64,000 nucleotides of DNA from NCBI GenBank assembly GCA_029262065.1, contig JAJDAC010000016.1:62001-126000 (forward strand), given 5' to 3'. A model generated the notes under the pieces. The model had not been told where the DNA came from, did no database searches, and worked only from the letters and a program-made list of their open reading frames with translations. Of the stretch, positions 17,907 to 28,062 are shown piece by piece. Positions within the stretch are counted from its first letter, which is position 1. Each line of letters opens with the position of its first letter. Both the position numbers and the translations under genes were made by a program. Source of the DNA: Candidatus Krumholzibacteriota bacterium. Lineage in GTDB: Bacteria > Krumholzibacteriota > Krumholzibacteriia > JAJRXK01.

Positions 17907-20170
17907 AGTTTTCCTGGCTGATTTTCCTGTGTTGCGGGGCAATGGGCGCAAGCGCGGATGCAGACGCGCGCCCGTTCCATCCTGCTCGTGTCACGCACGA
18001 TCTTTCCCTGGCCCAGGATCTCGAGGCCCTGGACCGAGCGGTGATTGCCCTCGCCCTGGGTGATCGTGCCGACGCGGCCGCTCGCCTCCGGGCCGGCGGC
18101 ATTGAACCGCACCTGGCGGGCTGGTTGCGTGGCCGCGTCTTGATGGACGAGGCCAACTACGATCGCGCGGTCACGGTACTGGAAGACGCGGCCCAGGACT
18201 GGCGCCGTTCCCTTCGTCGGCCGGAACCGTTGACCATTGTTCGAGAGTTCGATCGCGATCGGCTCGAGGCGGCGATTCACGCGCGTAAGTGGCGGCAAGC
18301 ACGCCGGATCATGAACGACCCCCGGGCCGACCATGCCGGCGATCAGATCTGGGAGGCTCTTGGCGCCGCCGTCGTGTTGGGCAGTGGCCGGGCTACAACG
18401 GCCCAGAGGGCGCTGGATGCCGCCTGGGCCGCGGCCACGAAGGCCGAGCGCCGCCACTGGGCTTTCGGGTGGCGAGCCGTGGCCATCTTGCGAAACGGCG
18501 ATGCCGATCGCGCCGCCGACGCCTGGTTGGATTTTACCGATGGCCTGAAGTCCTCTGCCGAGGTTCGGCAGGCTCGCAAGCTGTGGGATGACTCGCCGAC
18601 TTTGGGGTCGGCCCTGGCCGTCGACGGCCGTCGCCTGCGTGGCATCCGCTGGCTCGCTCGCATCCTGCGCCGGGACCTGGCCCTCGAGTTGGCCGTGGAC
18701 GGTTACGAACGCGCCACGGGCCGCGAGCAGGCCGAGTGTTTCGTGGCCGCCGCCGAGCAGATGTATCGCCTGCGGCAGCACGACGAGTTGTTGACCCACC
18801 TGGCGAGGCCAAGACCGGCGGCACTGGATGCCGAGGAGTTGGCTTCGCTCGACGCGTACGTTTGGGGGGTGCGCCGCCGCCAGGGAATCTCGGCTGACGT
18901 GGCGCGTGGGTTCGACCAGGTGGTAGCTGACCACGATGGCACCGCGAGAGCCACCGAAGCCCTTTGGGAAGCTGCGTGGATGTGGGAACTATCAGGTGAT
19001 ACGGAAACCGCCCGGCACCGGTTTCTCACCTACGCACGCAACCATTCCAAGGGGCCTTTCGCGCACGACGCCGGCGTTCGTGCGCTGTATCTGTCGCTGA
19101 AGGCCGGTGACCACGATCAGGTCATGGCGACATTTCAGTCCTTGTACGCGCAGGGGGGACCGGGTGAGGGTATGGCGGAGGCAGCCGCGCTTTGGGTTGT
19201 CGCCCGCGCCAGCGCGGCTCGCAACGACACCCAGACTTCGTCGCGACTTTCACTTCGACTGAGCGACCAGCACCAGGATTCCCCATGGTTGCTGCCGCCG
19301 CCGTCCCCCTTGCGAACGACACCCCCAGGCCGAGCGGGGATCGACGAACTCCTGGAAGATCTCTACCGCGCCCAATTGGAGGCCTTGACGGCCGTCGCCA
19401 AAGAAGTGGGTTTGTCGTTGGAGAGTTCCGACCTGCCGGCGCCATTGGATCTGGCTGAGCGCTGCTTTCAGTTGGGCTTGTTCGACAAGGGCGAATCGCA
19501 GGTGGCCGACTACGCGGCTCAAGGCCGACGCGATGCGAAGACGCAACTGCGTGCGCTCGCGCTGTGCTGGCGCTACGGACGCGCCGAACGCCAGGCACGA
19601 GTTGGCTATCAGTTGCGACTGCTCCTACGCGGCAAGAGCGCGATCCTCGATCGACATCTGGACGTTCTGGCTCATCCCACGCCCTACGCACGCGAGGTAT
19701 TGCAGGCGTCGGATCAACTCGGTCTGCCGGCGGGATTGCTGTGGGCCCTGATGCGCCGCGAGAGTTTCTACGAGGCCGACGTCATCTCATTCGCGGGTGC
19801 CCACGGTCTCATGCAATTGCTTCCGAGCACGGCCGAAAGAATGGCCACCAAGCTGGGTGATCCAATGCCGCCCGCCGGCGAACTGCGGCGGCCTCGCCTG
19901 AACGTGAGGTACGGGACCGCATATCTGGCTCAGCTTCTGGACGAGGCCGAAGGAAACGTCTACCGAGCGTTGGCCTCGTACAACGCGGGCGAAAGCAACG
20001 GCGAGCGATGGTTGGCCCGTCTACCCGAAGACGCGCCGCCGCAGGAAATGATCCTTCTCATCAGCTACTCCGAGACCCGTGCCTACGTGTATCACGTGCT
20101 GCGTTTCTGGCGCCTGTATTCCCGCGTTTACGCCCAGTTGGGGCAGTATGACGGACTCGTCGAGCCGTAG
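17903..20170 (+). CDS. Slt-like soluble lytic transglycosylase
   Basis: A 755-residue periplasmic protein starting at GTG 17903 inside the stop of the protease gene. A signal peptide (ending around ADADA) precedes about 550 residues of helical, TPR-like superhelix, as in Slt70. The C-terminal SLT domain has the catalytic Glu at residue 620 (RRESFYEADV), GAHGLMQLLP and ASYNAGESNGERW. Slt enzymes cleave peptidoglycan glycan strands exolytically. The helical part is longer than in E. coli Slt. The next gene starts inside its 3' end. It is the second transglycosylase in the window, but it lacks LysM repeats, unlike the MltD-like one. Confidence 0.9.
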   Translation: MKFSWLIFLCCGAMGASADADARPFHPARVTHDLSLAQDLEALDRAVIALALGDRADAAARLRAGGIEPHLAGWLRGRVLMDEANYDRAVTVLEDAAQDWRRSLRRPEPLTIVREFDRDRLEAAIHARKWRQARRIMNDPRADHAGDQIWEALGAAVVLGSGRATTAQRALDAAWAAATKAERRHWAFGWRAVAILRNGDADRAADAWLDFTDGLKSSAEVRQARKLWDDSPTLGSALAVDGRRLRGIRWLARILRRDLALELAVDGYERATGREQAECFVAAAEQMYRLRQHDELLTHLARPRPAALDAEELASLDAYVWGVRRRQGISADVARGFDQVVADHDGTARATEALWEAAWMWELSGDTETARHRFLTYARNHSKGPFAHDAGVRALYLSLKAGDHDQVMATFQSLYAQGGPGEGMAEAAALWVVARASAARNDTQTSSRLSLRLSDQHQDSPWLLPPPSPLRTTPPGRAGIDELLEDLYRAQLEALTAVAKEVGLSLESSDLPAPLDLAERCFQLGLFDKGESQVADYAAQGRRDAKTQLRALALCWRYGRAERQARVGYQLRLLLRGKSAILDRHLDVLAHPTPYAREVLQASDQLGLPAGLLWALMRRESFYEADVISFAGAHGLMQLLPSTAERMATKLGDPMPPAGELRRPRLNVRYGTAYLAQLLDEAEGNVYRALASYNAGESNGERWLARLPEDAPPQEMILLISYSETRAYVYHVLRFWRLYSRVYAQLGQYDGLVEP

Positions 20171-20729
20171 CCGCCTGGCCAACGAACTTGGTCGAAAAGG
20201 CTTTCACCTCGCCTTGCTTCTTCTGATTCCGGCCGGACGCATGGCGGGGGAGCGGGCCGGGCTCCTGGCAATTGGCGCGCTCGTGGGCTCGCTGGCCATC
20301 GAGGCCGCTCGCGGTACGTTCGCGGCCACGTGGTTCGAACGCTGGTTGGGCCCGCTGCTTCGCCCGCGTGAACGAAGCGGACCGCTGGGTTGCACCTCGT
20401 TCCTCACGGTCGTGGCGATCGCGGCTCAGGTCGCCCCCTGGGCGAATGTCGAATTGATGATCTGGGTGTTTCTGTGGGCTGATGCCGCCGCGGCCATCGG
20501 TGGAAGGCTACTGGACGGGGCGGAAGGACGCACCCGGAGCGGGTCCGCCTGCCATGTTCTGGTGGGCACCCTGGCCGGCCTGGTCTGGGGAATTGGTTGG
20601 CCCGCGGCCCTCCTGGCGGTGGCCAGCGCGGCCGCTGAAAGGGTGGCAGGGCGCTTGCATGTCGATGACAACTGGATCGCGCCTCCCGTTGTCCTTTGCA
20701 TCAGTATCGTGGGTGGTTGGCCCACGTAG
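20148..20729 (+). CDS. Polyprenol/diacylglycerol kinase-like membrane protein (SEC59/DGK1/VTE5 type)
   Basis: A 193-residue integral membrane protein from ATG 20148, overlapping the Slt-like gene by 23 bases. It begins with ELGRKGFHLALLLL, matching the E-x-x-RK-x-x-H signature of the CTP-dependent lipid kinase/phosphatidate cytidylyltransferase superfamily. Hydrophobic helices follow, with a loop GPLGCTSFLTVV and a second WADAAAAIGGRLLDG segment resembling the nucleotide-binding part of that family. It probably phosphorylates a polyprenol, diacylglycerol or similar lipid at the inner membrane; the substrate cannot be read from sequence. Its stop (TAG) forms part of the ribosome binding site of the next gene. 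Confidence 0.75.
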   Translation: MTDSSSRSRLANELGRKGFHLALLLLIPAGRMAGERAGLLAIGALVGSLAIEAARGTFAATWFERWLGPLLRPRERSGPLGCTSFLTVVAIAAQVAPWANVELMIWVFLWADAAAAIGGRLLDGAEGRTRSGSACHVLVGTLAGLVWGIGWPAALLAVASAAAERVAGRLHVDDNWIAPPVVLCISIVGGWPT

Positions 20730-20736
20730 GAGCCCG

Positions 20737-21657
20737 ATGTTTCTCAAGAGCGTCTTCCGGATACTGCCCAAGGACCCGTTGCACGACGGGTTGGAGGCCT
20801 TCAATCGGGGGCGATTGAAGGAAGCAATCGGGCAGTTTGAGCCTCTGCTCGACGATGACAACGAAGAAATCAGGAAGAAGGCCGGGTTGTACGCCTGCGA
20901 GGCGCACCTCCAGTGGGGCGACGAGATCGTCGATCGGGAGCCGGAAAAAGCTGCCGTTCACTTCGAGGCGGCTCGGCAGCTTCAACCACGGTTTGCCGAC
21001 ATCCACAATCGCCTGGGCGAGACCTACCGGCGCCTTGATCGCCAAAGCGAATCGCGCGAGTGTTTCGAGGCGGCCAAGAGCATCAACCCGCGCTACTTCC
21101 GGGCCATTCTCAATCTTTGCCATAGCTACACGACCACCCAGGAATACCACCGAGCGCAATCGGAGCTACACGGGCTGGCCGAGTGGTGTCCGTCGATGTA
21201 TCGCGACACGCTTCACGTCCTGGCCGATGCCTGCGCGCGTGGCAACGAAGTGGACTGGGATGCGCGCTTCGCCCAGGTGCGGGAGATGGCGCCGTCGAGG
21301 GTCGACATGGGGCGTAGGTCCGCCCTGGTAGCCATCCAGCGCGGCGACGCGAAAGTCGCCGAGGAGACGCTACGAGAACTCTTGCGCGATCATCCTCGCT
21401 TTCCTGACCTCTGGCACCTGCTGGGTGTGGCCCAGGGTGCAATGGACATGACCGATGCCAGTATCGAGTCGTTTCAGCGCGCGCTGGAAATCAATCCACA
21501 TTACCTGAAAGCACGGATCAACCTGGGAATTACATACCTGGAGCTCGAGCAGCTCGACAGCGCGCAGCGGGAACTCAAGCTCGCGCTGCAAACCGACCCC
21601 AACAATACCCTGGCGCGGACTGCTCTCGACGAGATCACCGTGCTGCGGGTCGACTGA
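20737..21657 (+). CDS. Tetratricopeptide repeat protein
   Basis: The protein has 306 residues from ATG 20737; TAGGAG, made of the previous stop and following bases, is the ribosome binding site. At least five TPR-like helix pairs are visible, for example FNRGRLKEAIGQFEPLL, RLGETYRRLDRQSESRECFE, LWHLLGVAQGAMDMTDASIESFQ and ARINLGITYLELEQLDSAQR. There is no signal peptide and no catalytic domain. TPR proteins act as scaffolds. It is followed 10 bases later by a J-domain/TPR protein and then by secA, so a role in protein handling before export is possible but only inferred. Confidence 0.85.
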   Translation: MFLKSVFRILPKDPLHDGLEAFNRGRLKEAIGQFEPLLDDDNEEIRKKAGLYACEAHLQWGDEIVDREPEKAAVHFEAARQLQPRFADIHNRLGETYRRLDRQSESRECFEAAKSINPRYFRAILNLCHSYTTTQEYHRAQSELHGLAEWCPSMYRDTLHVLADACARGNEVDWDARFAQVREMAPSRVDMGRRSALVAIQRGDAKVAEETLRELLRDHPRFPDLWHLLGVAQGAMDMTDASIESFQRALEINPHYLKARINLGITYLELEQLDSAQRELKLALQTDPNNTLARTALDEITVLRVD

Positions 21658-21667
21658 GGCAACCGAT

Positions 21668-22387
21668 ATGGCCGCCGCAGACTTCTACTCGATTCTCCAG
21701 ATCGAGCGGACGGCAACACAGGCCGAAGTACGTACGGCGTACTTCAAACTCGCCAAGGTCTACCATCCCGACGTTCAGGACGACGCCAGCGAAGATGCCA
21801 CCGAGATCTTCCTGGCGATCCAGAATGCCTACCAGACTCTCATGGATCCCAAGGAGAGGCTGCAGTACGACGCGGCCCTGGACCAGGGGGGCGCGGCCGG
21901 GGCTGGCTCGGCGAAACCGGATCGGAAGAAGTCCCAGAGCAATACCCCCAACCCGGGCGAGCAGCGCAAGGCCTCGATCGAGGAATCCCGTGACGCGCGC
22001 CTGGCCGTGATGAAGGTGGAAAATCTGCTCGAGGTGGGTGACGTGGAAACCGCACTCCAGATCATGGCCGCGGTGGTGCGCACCGTCCCGGACGAGCCCG
22101 ATTACCAGAGCCTCTACGGGTACACTCTGGCGCTCAATGGCCAGCGGCTCCACGCTGCCCGTGACTACTGCCGACGCGCCCTGGCGGCAGAGCCCCACAA
22201 CGCCGATCGCCACGCTTACCTCGGATACGTGTACCTCAGAGCTGGCCTGAAGAAATCGGCGGAACAGTGCTTCGAAGAAGCACTTAGATTGAATCCAACC
22301 CACCAACTCGCGTGCGAGAACATGGGTTCGAACAGCGGTTCCGAGGGCGGACTCTTCAGCGGCTTGCGCCGCATCTTCTCGCGCTGA
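21668..22387 (+). CDS. J-domain protein with C-terminal TPR-like repeats
   Basis: A 239-residue protein. Residues 5-72 form a J domain with helix II basic residues and the HPD tripeptide at 33-35, needed to stimulate DnaK ATPase. A Pro/Lys-rich linker follows, then helical repeats (about 105-220; GYTLALNGQRLHAARDY, LGYVYLRAGLKKSAEQCFEEAL) typical of TPRs. It lacks the G/F, zinc and C-terminal substrate domains of true DnaJ, so it is a class III J-protein that probably directs Hsp70 to a specific client. It is paired with another TPR gene upstream and is followed by a terminator-like hairpin and secA. Confidence 0.88.
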   Translation: MAAADFYSILQIERTATQAEVRTAYFKLAKVYHPDVQDDASEDATEIFLAIQNAYQTLMDPKERLQYDAALDQGGAAGAGSAKPDRKKSQSNTPNPGEQRKASIEESRDARLAVMKVENLLEVGDVETALQIMAAVVRTVPDEPDYQSLYGYTLALNGQRLHAARDYCRRALAAEPHNADRHAYLGYVYLRAGLKKSAEQCFEEALRLNPTHQLACENMGSNSGSEGGLFSGLRRIFSR

Positions 22388-22408
22388 CCATCCCTTCTCG
22401 CGGTCGTC

Positions 22409-22487
22409 TTGACAGCCCGCGACCCGCCGCACTACCGTAGCTTTTCCATGGCCTCGCCCTCGGTTTGAGGCCGTTTTTGCGTATATT
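22409..22487 (+). promoter_or_regulatory. secA upstream region with candidate promoter elements
   Basis: TTGACA at 22409-22414 is a perfect -35, but the hexamer 18 bases later (TACCGT) is weak and the terminator-like hairpin at 22450 would lie downstream of it. A second -10-like TATATT at 22482-22487 lies past the hairpin but lacks a good -35. Which drives secA is not decided. Confidence 0.3.
22450..22478 (+). terminator. Rho-independent terminator after the J-domain gene
   Basis: GGCCTC (22450-22455) pairs with GAGGCC (22467-22472) around an 11-base loop and is followed by GTTTTT. It lies 62 bases after the J-domain stop and 60 before secA. Confidence 0.5.
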
Positions 22488-22537
22488 CTTGTTTCCCAAT
22501 CCTCTAGATATCCGAGCCCAGAGAGCGGTGCAAGCTC

Positions 22538-25500
22538 ATGCCGATCCTCAAGCTGCTGAACAAGGTCTTCAAGAACAAGGCCGAGCGTGACCATCTCAAG
22601 CTGCGTCCCCAGCTCGAAGCCACCCAAACCCATCGGGACGCCTACCAGGCCTTGAGCGACGACGAGATGCGGGCGAAAACCGTGGAGTTCAGGGAGCGCC
22701 TCAGCGCCGGCGAAACGCTGGAGGACATTCTTCCCGAGGCCTACGCCAACGTCTGGGAGGCATGCCGCCGGCTGACGGAGCGCAAGGCGGCGTGGCCGGT
22801 ACAGGGGCACGACCTGGTTTGGGACATGGTGCCCTACGACGTGCAGATCATTGGTGCGATCGCCTTGCACCAGGGGCGTATCACGGAGATGGCGACGGGC
22901 GAAGGCAAGACCCTGGTGGCCACCATGCCGTTGTACCTCAACGCGTTGGCGGGCGAGGGTGCGCACCTGGTCACCGTGAACGACTACCTGGCCCAACGCG
23001 ACGCCGAGTGGATGGGAGGGATCTACGAATTCCTTGGTTTGTCCTGCGCGTTCATTCGCAACGAGATGACGCCGGCTCAACGTCGGGATTCCTACAACTC
23101 CGACATCACCTACGGCACCAACAACGAATTCGGCTTCGACTATCTGCGCGACAACATGTGTATCCGGGCCGATGACCTGGTGCAGCGTGGCTTTCACTAC
23201 GCCATTGTCGACGAAGTCGACTCGGTCCTGGTCGACGAAGCCCGAACTCCCCTCATCATCAGCGGTCCCGTCGGCGAGAGCACGCATCGTTTCGAGGAAC
23301 TGAATCCCTTCGTCGACAAGCTCGTGCGCAAGCAGGGCAAGATCCTCAACGACTACCTGAGCCAGATCGAGCGGCATCTGAAAGCCGACGATGGAATCGA
23401 CGACGAGACCAGCCTCATGCTCCTGCGTGTCAGCCGGGGGGGCGGGCACAAGATGAGCCGGTACATGAAGGTACTGAAGCACGCCGGCGTGCAGGATGCG
23501 ATTACCAGGACCGAGGGTCGCTACATGCGCGACAAGGCCATGTGGGAAGCCGACCAGGACCTGCTCTACGTCATCGACGAGAAGCAGAACTCGGTGGACA
23601 TGACCGAACGCGGGCGCGCCGAATTCGGTTTCGACGATCCCGACTTCTTCGTGCTCCCCGATCTTTCCGAAGAACTGGGCAGCATCGAAGGCGACGAAAG
23701 CCTCACTCCCGAAGAGAAGGCCAAGAAGGTCGACGCGCTGCATCGCCAGTACGGCGAGCGCAATGAGGGCATCCACAACGTTCAGCAGTTGGTGAAGGCC
23801 TACACGCTGTTCACCAAGGACGATGAGTACGTGGTCATGGACGGCAAGGTCCAGATTGTCGATGAGAACACCGGCCGCCTCATGTCCGGCCGCCGTTTCA
23901 GCGACGGACTCCACTCGGCGCTCGAGGCCAAAGAGGGCCTGCGCATCGAAGCCGAAACCCAGACCTACGCCACGGTTACGCTACAGAACTTCTTCCGCAT
24001 GTACGACAAGCTGGCCGGCATGACGGGAACCGCCGAGACCGAAGCCGGGGAGTTCCACGAGATCTACGGGCTGGACGTCATGGTCATTCCCACGCACCGT
24101 CCCATTACGCGCGAGGATCGTGACGATCAGATCTATCGCACCAAACGCGAGAAGTACAACGCGATCGTCGAAGAAGTGGCCCGTCTCAACGCCAAGGGGC
24201 TGCCGGTATTGGTCGGTACGACCACGGTCGAAGTCAGTGAGACGTTGTCGCGCATGCTGCGACGCCGCAACATCCGTCACAACGTGCTCAACGCCAAGCA
24301 GCACGCGCGGGAAGCAGATATCATAACCGAGGCGGGGCGTAGTGGCGCCGTGACCATTGCCACCAACATGGCGGGTCGCGGTACCGATATCAAGCTGGGC
24401 CCCGGCGTACTGGGCGACGATGGGAAGGAGCTCGAACGGGATGGCGATCCGACCGGTCTGCAGATCGTCGGCAGCGAGCGTCATGACAGTCGACGCATTG
24501 ATCGGCAGCTTCGCGGTCGCGCGGGTCGCCAGGGGGATCCGGGCTCAAGCCAATTCTACCTGAGCCTTGAAGACGATCTGATGCGTTTGTTCGGTGGCAT
24601 CGAACGGGTCAGCCGCCTGATGGAGAAAATGGGGGTTGAGGAGGGCGAGGTCATCACCCACTCCATGGTTACCAAGGCCATTGAACGGGCGCAGCGCAAG
24701 GTTGAAGAGAACAACTTCAGCATCCGCAAGCGACTGCTTGAGTACGACGATGTCATGAACAAGCAGCGCGAAGTTGTGTACTCGCTCCGTCGCGAGGCGT
24801 TGGTCGAAGAAGACATCAGCGCCGCCACGCGCGAACACATGGACGACGTCCTGGACGATCTCGTCGACGAGCACGCCAACTCCACCGAGCCGTCGGAGTA
24901 CTGGGATTGGGATCGCCTTTCCCTGGAATTCACGTCGACGTTCTTGACTCCGTTGCCCGTTCCCGAGCCCGATCGCAATACCATTGGTTCGGATCGCTTG
25001 CGTGAAGTATTGGGCGAGGCCGTGTTGGCGGCCTACCACGCCAAGGAGCAGCGGATCACGCCCGAGCTGACGCGTCAGCTGGAACGCTTCGTGACCCTGA
25101 GGGCCATCGATGAACTCTGGAAAGACCATCTGCACGAGTTGGATATGGTTCGAGCGGGTATCGGTCTCCGTGCCTACGGCCAGAAGGATCCCCTCCTCGA
25201 GTACAAGGGCGAGAGCTTCAAGCTGTTCGAAGCCATGATGATGCAGGTGCGGCGCGAGATCGTGTCGAGGTTCTTCCGCTATGAACTGGCCGCCGCGCCG
25301 CCAACTCCAACTTCGGTCATGGCGCAGGGGAAAGCGCAGGCAAGGTCCGAAGCTTCCCATGCCGCGCCGTCACAAGGATCGCAACCGGAGGCCGCCGAGG
25401 CCCCCGCGAAGGCAGTGTCCGCCATTGGCCTGGGGTCGGGAGCCGACATGAGTGGCGTGTTCGACAAGGGCAAGGCCAGCAAAGCCGACGCGGCGTCGAC

Positions 25501-25618
25501 CGGGGCACCACAAAAGGCACAGCAGCCGGTGGTGCGGGACATGCCAAAGGTCGGGCGCAACGAACCCTGTCCGTGTGGCAGTGGCAAGAAGTTCAAGAAG
25601 TGCCACGGTGTAACCTAA
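22538..25618 (+). CDS. secA: Preprotein translocase ATPase SecA
   Basis: The protein has 1026 residues from ATG 22538. SecA is the motor that pushes unfolded preproteins through SecYEG. NBD1 has Walker A TGEGKT with Lys124 and the DEAD-like motif [19 protein letters not shown] broken as [11 protein letters not shown] and RTPLIISG. Later come the cross-linking domain, NBD2 with [26 protein letters not shown], and the helical scaffold. After a low-complexity Ala/Lys/Gln linker, the C-terminus is a SEC-C zinc motif, [14 protein letters not shown], which binds SecB and phospholipid in known SecAs. It is at the long end of SecA lengths. The TrmFO gene follows after 10 bases. Confidence 0.98.
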   Translation: MPILKLLNKVFKNKAERDHLKLRPQLEATQTHRDAYQALSDDEMRAKTVEFRERLSAGETLEDILPEAYANVWEACRRLTERKAAWPVQGHDLVWDMVPYDVQIIGAIALHQGRITEMATGEGKTLVATMPLYLNALAGEGAHLVTVNDYLAQRDAEWMGGIYEFLGLSCAFIRNEMTPAQRRDSYNSDITYGTNNEFGFDYLRDNMCIRADDLVQRGFHYAIVDEVDSVLVDEARTPLIISGPVGESTHRFEELNPFVDKLVRKQGKILNDYLSQIERHLKADDGIDDETSLMLLRVSRGGGHKMSRYMKVLKHAGVQDAITRTEGRYMRDKAMWEADQDLLYVIDEKQNSVDMTERGRAEFGFDDPDFFVLPDLSEELGSIEGDESLTPEEKAKKVDALHRQYGERNEGIHNVQQLVKAYTLFTKDDEYVVMDGKVQIVDENTGRLMSGRRFSDGLHSALEAKEGLRIEAETQTYATVTLQNFFRMYDKLAGMTGTAETEAGEFHEIYGLDVMVIPTHRPITREDRDDQIYRTKREKYNAIVEEVARLNAKGLPVLVGTTTVEVSETLSRMLRRRNIRHNVLNAKQHAREADIITEAGRSGAVTIATNMAGRGTDIKLGPGVLGDDGKELERDGDPTGLQIVGSERHDSRRIDRQLRGRAGRQGDPGSSQFYLSLEDDLMRLFGGIERVSRLMEKMGVEEGEVITHSMVTKAIERAQRKVEENNFSIRKRLLEYDDVMNKQREVVYSLRREALVEEDISAATREHMDDVLDDLVDEHANSTEPSEYWDWDRLSLEFTSTFLTPLPVPEPDRNTIGSDRLREVLGEAVLAAYHAKEQRITPELTRQLERFVTLRAIDELWKDHLHELDMVRAGIGLRAYGQKDPLLEYKGESFKLFEAMMMQVRREIVSRFFRYELAAAPPTPTSVMAQGKAQARSEASHAAPSQGSQPEAAEAPAKAVSAIGLGSGADMSGVFDKGKASKADAASTGAPQKAQQPVVRDMPKVGRNEPCPCGSGKKFKKCHGVT

Positions 25619-25628
25619 GTGAGCGCGA

Positions 25629-27017
25629 GTGACTGACGCAGTGATCAGCGACCAGAAGGTATCGCGCGAAAACCCGATCGTGATCGTCGGTGGAGGACTG
25701 GCCGGGACCGAAGCGGCGCTGCAACTCGCCGATCGCGGTTTCCACGTTCGGCTGTACGAAATGCGGCCCGCACGGTCGACCGACGCGCATCGCAGCGAAC
25801 GCCTGGCCGAGCTCGTCTGCAGCAACACGTTCAAGAGCGTACGCACCGACACACCGTCGGGTGCACTCAAGGCAGAACTGGAACTCCTGGGTTCACGCTT
25901 GTTGCCGCTGGCGCATCGGGCGCGGGTCCCCGGTGGCGCCGCCCTGGCCCTCGACCGCGACGAGTTTTCCGCGTTGGTAACCGCGGCCATCGATGCGCAT
26001 CCGAACATCGAGGTGGTGCGCGAAGAGGTGAAAGCCCTGCCCACGAGCCGTCCTTGCATCGTTGCCACCGGACCGCTCACCTCGCCTGACCTGCAGGCTG
26101 ACCTGCAAACGCGGCTAGGTGAAAAGAGCCTCTATTTCTACGATGCCATCGCGCCCTCGGTAATGGCCGATAGCGTGAACCAGGACACGGTCTACCGCGC
26201 GGCTCGCTACGACAAGGGCGACGCCGACTACGTCAACTGTCCGCTCGACCGCGATCAGTACGAAGCCTTCCTCGACGCGTTGTTGTCGTCGGAGACGGTA
26301 CCCATGAAAGACTTCGAAAAGGCCGCCTATTTTCCCGGGTGTATGCCGATCGAGGCGATTGCCGCGGGCGGTCGCGAGTCGTTGCGGTTTGGGCCGATGC
26401 GCCCGGTGGGTTTGCATGATCCACGCACGGGCCAGCGTCCATGGGCGGTGGTGCAACTGCGACAGGAAAGTCGTGACGGCGGATTGTTGGGTCTCGTGGG
26501 TTGTCAGACACAGCTGCGTTACGGCGAGCAGGAGCGGGTATTTCGCATGATTCCCGGCCTGGAGAACGCCGAGTTCGCGCGCCTGGGCAGTCTACACCGC
26601 AACACGTTTCTGAACTCACCTCGACATCTTTCGTCCGACCTGAGTTGGCAGCAGGACCCGTCCCTATGGTTCGCGGGGCAGATGACGGGTTGTGAGGGGT
26701 ACGTCGAGAGTCTCAGTACGGGGCTGATCGCGGCGTTGGCGTTGGTCGCGAAGTCCCGCGGCGACGAGTGGACTCCACCGCCGGTCGAGACACTTCTGGG
26801 TTCGCTCCTGGCGTACCTGCGCGACGTGACCCACAAACGACTGACGCCGATGAATGTAAACTTCGGGCTCGTTCCCCCCCTGACGCGCCCGCCGCGTCAC
26901 AAGGGTGAGCGGAAAGAGGCATACAGTGCTCGGTCGCGGGAAGCCATGGCCGCGTGGGTAGCGCAGCACGCGGCGTGGTTCCCTGAGCCCACGACGCTAT
27001 GCAGCTTTGATTCCTAG
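25629..27017 (+). CDS. trmFO: tRNA m5U54 methyltransferase, folate/FAD-dependent
   Basis: A 462-residue flavoprotein from GTG 25629. The dinucleotide-binding motif VGGGLAGTEAA lies near residue 20, followed by YEMRP and LVCSNTFKS with the conserved Cys that forms an adduct with the flavin. Near the C-terminus is QMTGCEGYVESLSTG and later MNVNFGL. TrmFO methylates U54 in the T-loop of tRNA using methylenetetrahydrofolate. It occurs in Firmicutes, deltaproteobacteria and other lineages in place of SAM-dependent TrmA. It heads a trmFO-xerC-hslV-hslU order that is conserved in those groups. Confidence 0.96.
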   Translation: MTDAVISDQKVSRENPIVIVGGGLAGTEAALQLADRGFHVRLYEMRPARSTDAHRSERLAELVCSNTFKSVRTDTPSGALKAELELLGSRLLPLAHRARVPGGAALALDRDEFSALVTAAIDAHPNIEVVREEVKALPTSRPCIVATGPLTSPDLQADLQTRLGEKSLYFYDAIAPSVMADSVNQDTVYRAARYDKGDADYVNCPLDRDQYEAFLDALLSSETVPMKDFEKAAYFPGCMPIEAIAAGGRESLRFGPMRPVGLHDPRTGQRPWAVVQLRQESRDGGLLGLVGCQTQLRYGEQERVFRMIPGLENAEFARLGSLHRNTFLNSPRHLSSDLSWQQDPSLWFAGQMTGCEGYVESLSTGLIAALALVAKSRGDEWTPPPVETLLGSLLAYLRDVTHKRLTPMNVNFGLVPPLTRPPRHKGERKEAYSARSREAMAAWVAQHAAWFPEPTTLCSFDS

Positions 27018-27064
27018 CGACTCGTAGCGACTCATGGCCTCGTTGCCCCGTACGTGGACCGACG

Positions 27065-28057
27065 GTGTCCGTGGGTATTCATCGCCTGAGTGGGTGGGCT
27101 CAAATGGGTGAAACGGATCCACACGAACGGGCCTACCTGGACCATCTACGGGTGGTAGTGGGCGCAGCTCCGGCCACCATCGATTCCTACGGGCGCGATC
27201 TCGATCTCGTCCGCCGGACTCTCGCGGACACGAGGGCGGTGGACTGGGTCCGGATAGGGACCGACGATCTTCGCCACTACCTGGCCCTGGCGCGGCGCGG
27301 TGGCCTGGGATCGACCACGCTCGCGCGCCGGGTGGCGGCGCTACGGGGTTTCTTCCGCTTCTTGCAGGAGCGGCACCTTCGTGAAGACGATCCTACCAGC
27401 GGTTTGCGATCGCCACGCCTACGGCGTCGGCTCCCCCGCACCCTGAGCCTCGAGATGGCTTCCCGCCTGGTGGAGAGTCCCGATCCGGCCAAGCCCACCG
27501 GGTTACGGAACCGGGCCATGTTGGAATTGTTATATGGATGCGGCATTCGTCTGGCCGAGCTGGTCAGCCTGGACCTGGATCGGATCGACCTGGCCGGTGA
27601 ATGCGTTCGCGTGCTCGGCAAGGGAAGCAAGGAACGCGTGGTTCCGTTGGTGGGTGAAGCGAATCAGGCGCTGCGTAGGTATCTTGAGGCTCGCCTGCCG
27701 GCTTCGGTGTACCAGGCGTTGGGTGAAGGGAGCTCGGCCGCTCTTTCGGCGCCGGTATTCCTGGGCCGGGGCATGCGTCGCATTTCCCGCCGTACCGTCC
27801 AGTCTGTCGTGACCCGAGCCGTGCGCGATGCGGCGGCGACGACAGGGGTGTCTCCCCACGATCTACGTCACGCGTTCGCGACGCACCTGCTGGACGCCGG
27901 TGCCGACCTTCGGAGCGTGCAGGAGCTATTGGGACACGCGAGTCTATCGACAACCCAGATCTACACCCACGTTACCACCGCGCGCATGCGCGAAACCTAC
28001 GACCAGGCCCATCCGCGTGCCCGACGCAAACGCGGCCGAAAGGACGAAGAACCCTGA
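27065..28057 (+). CDS. xerC: Tyrosine recombinase XerC
   Basis: A tyrosine recombinase of 330 residues from GTG 27065; an ATG at 27104 would start closer to the conserved N-terminus (HERAYLDHLRVV) and is an equally good choice. The N-terminal SAM-like DNA-binding domain is followed by the catalytic domain with Arg in YGCGIRLAEL, Lys in LGKGSKERVV, the HxxR box HDLRHAFATHLL, His in LLGHASLSTTQIYTH, and the nucleophile Tyr in that last motif. XerC with XerD resolves chromosome dimers at dif. Its place beside hslVU supports XerC and not a phage integrase. The second Xer recombinase is at 42251. Confidence 0.93.
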   Translation: MSVGIHRLSGWAQMGETDPHERAYLDHLRVVVGAAPATIDSYGRDLDLVRRTLADTRAVDWVRIGTDDLRHYLALARRGGLGSTTLARRVAALRGFFRFLQERHLREDDPTSGLRSPRLRRRLPRTLSLEMASRLVESPDPAKPTGLRNRAMLELLYGCGIRLAELVSLDLDRIDLAGECVRVLGKGSKERVVPLVGEANQALRRYLEARLPASVYQALGEGSSAALSAPVFLGRGMRRISRRTVQSVVTRAVRDAAATTGVSPHDLRHAFATHLLDAGADLRSVQELLGHASLSTTQIYTHVTTARMRETYDQAHPRARRKRGRKDEEP

Positions 28058-28062
28058 AGCGC

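Noticed and set aside
21635-23914. Long minus-strand open frame of 759 codons opposite secA and the J-domain gene
   Set aside because: It mirrors well-supported plus-strand genes, has no recognisable family motif, and long antisense frames are expected in GC-rich coding DNA.
27065-28057. Possible mobile-element integrase
   Set aside because: The tyrosine recombinase lies in a conserved trmFO-xerC-hslVU order, with no inverted repeats, tRNA gene or phage genes around it, so it is XerC.
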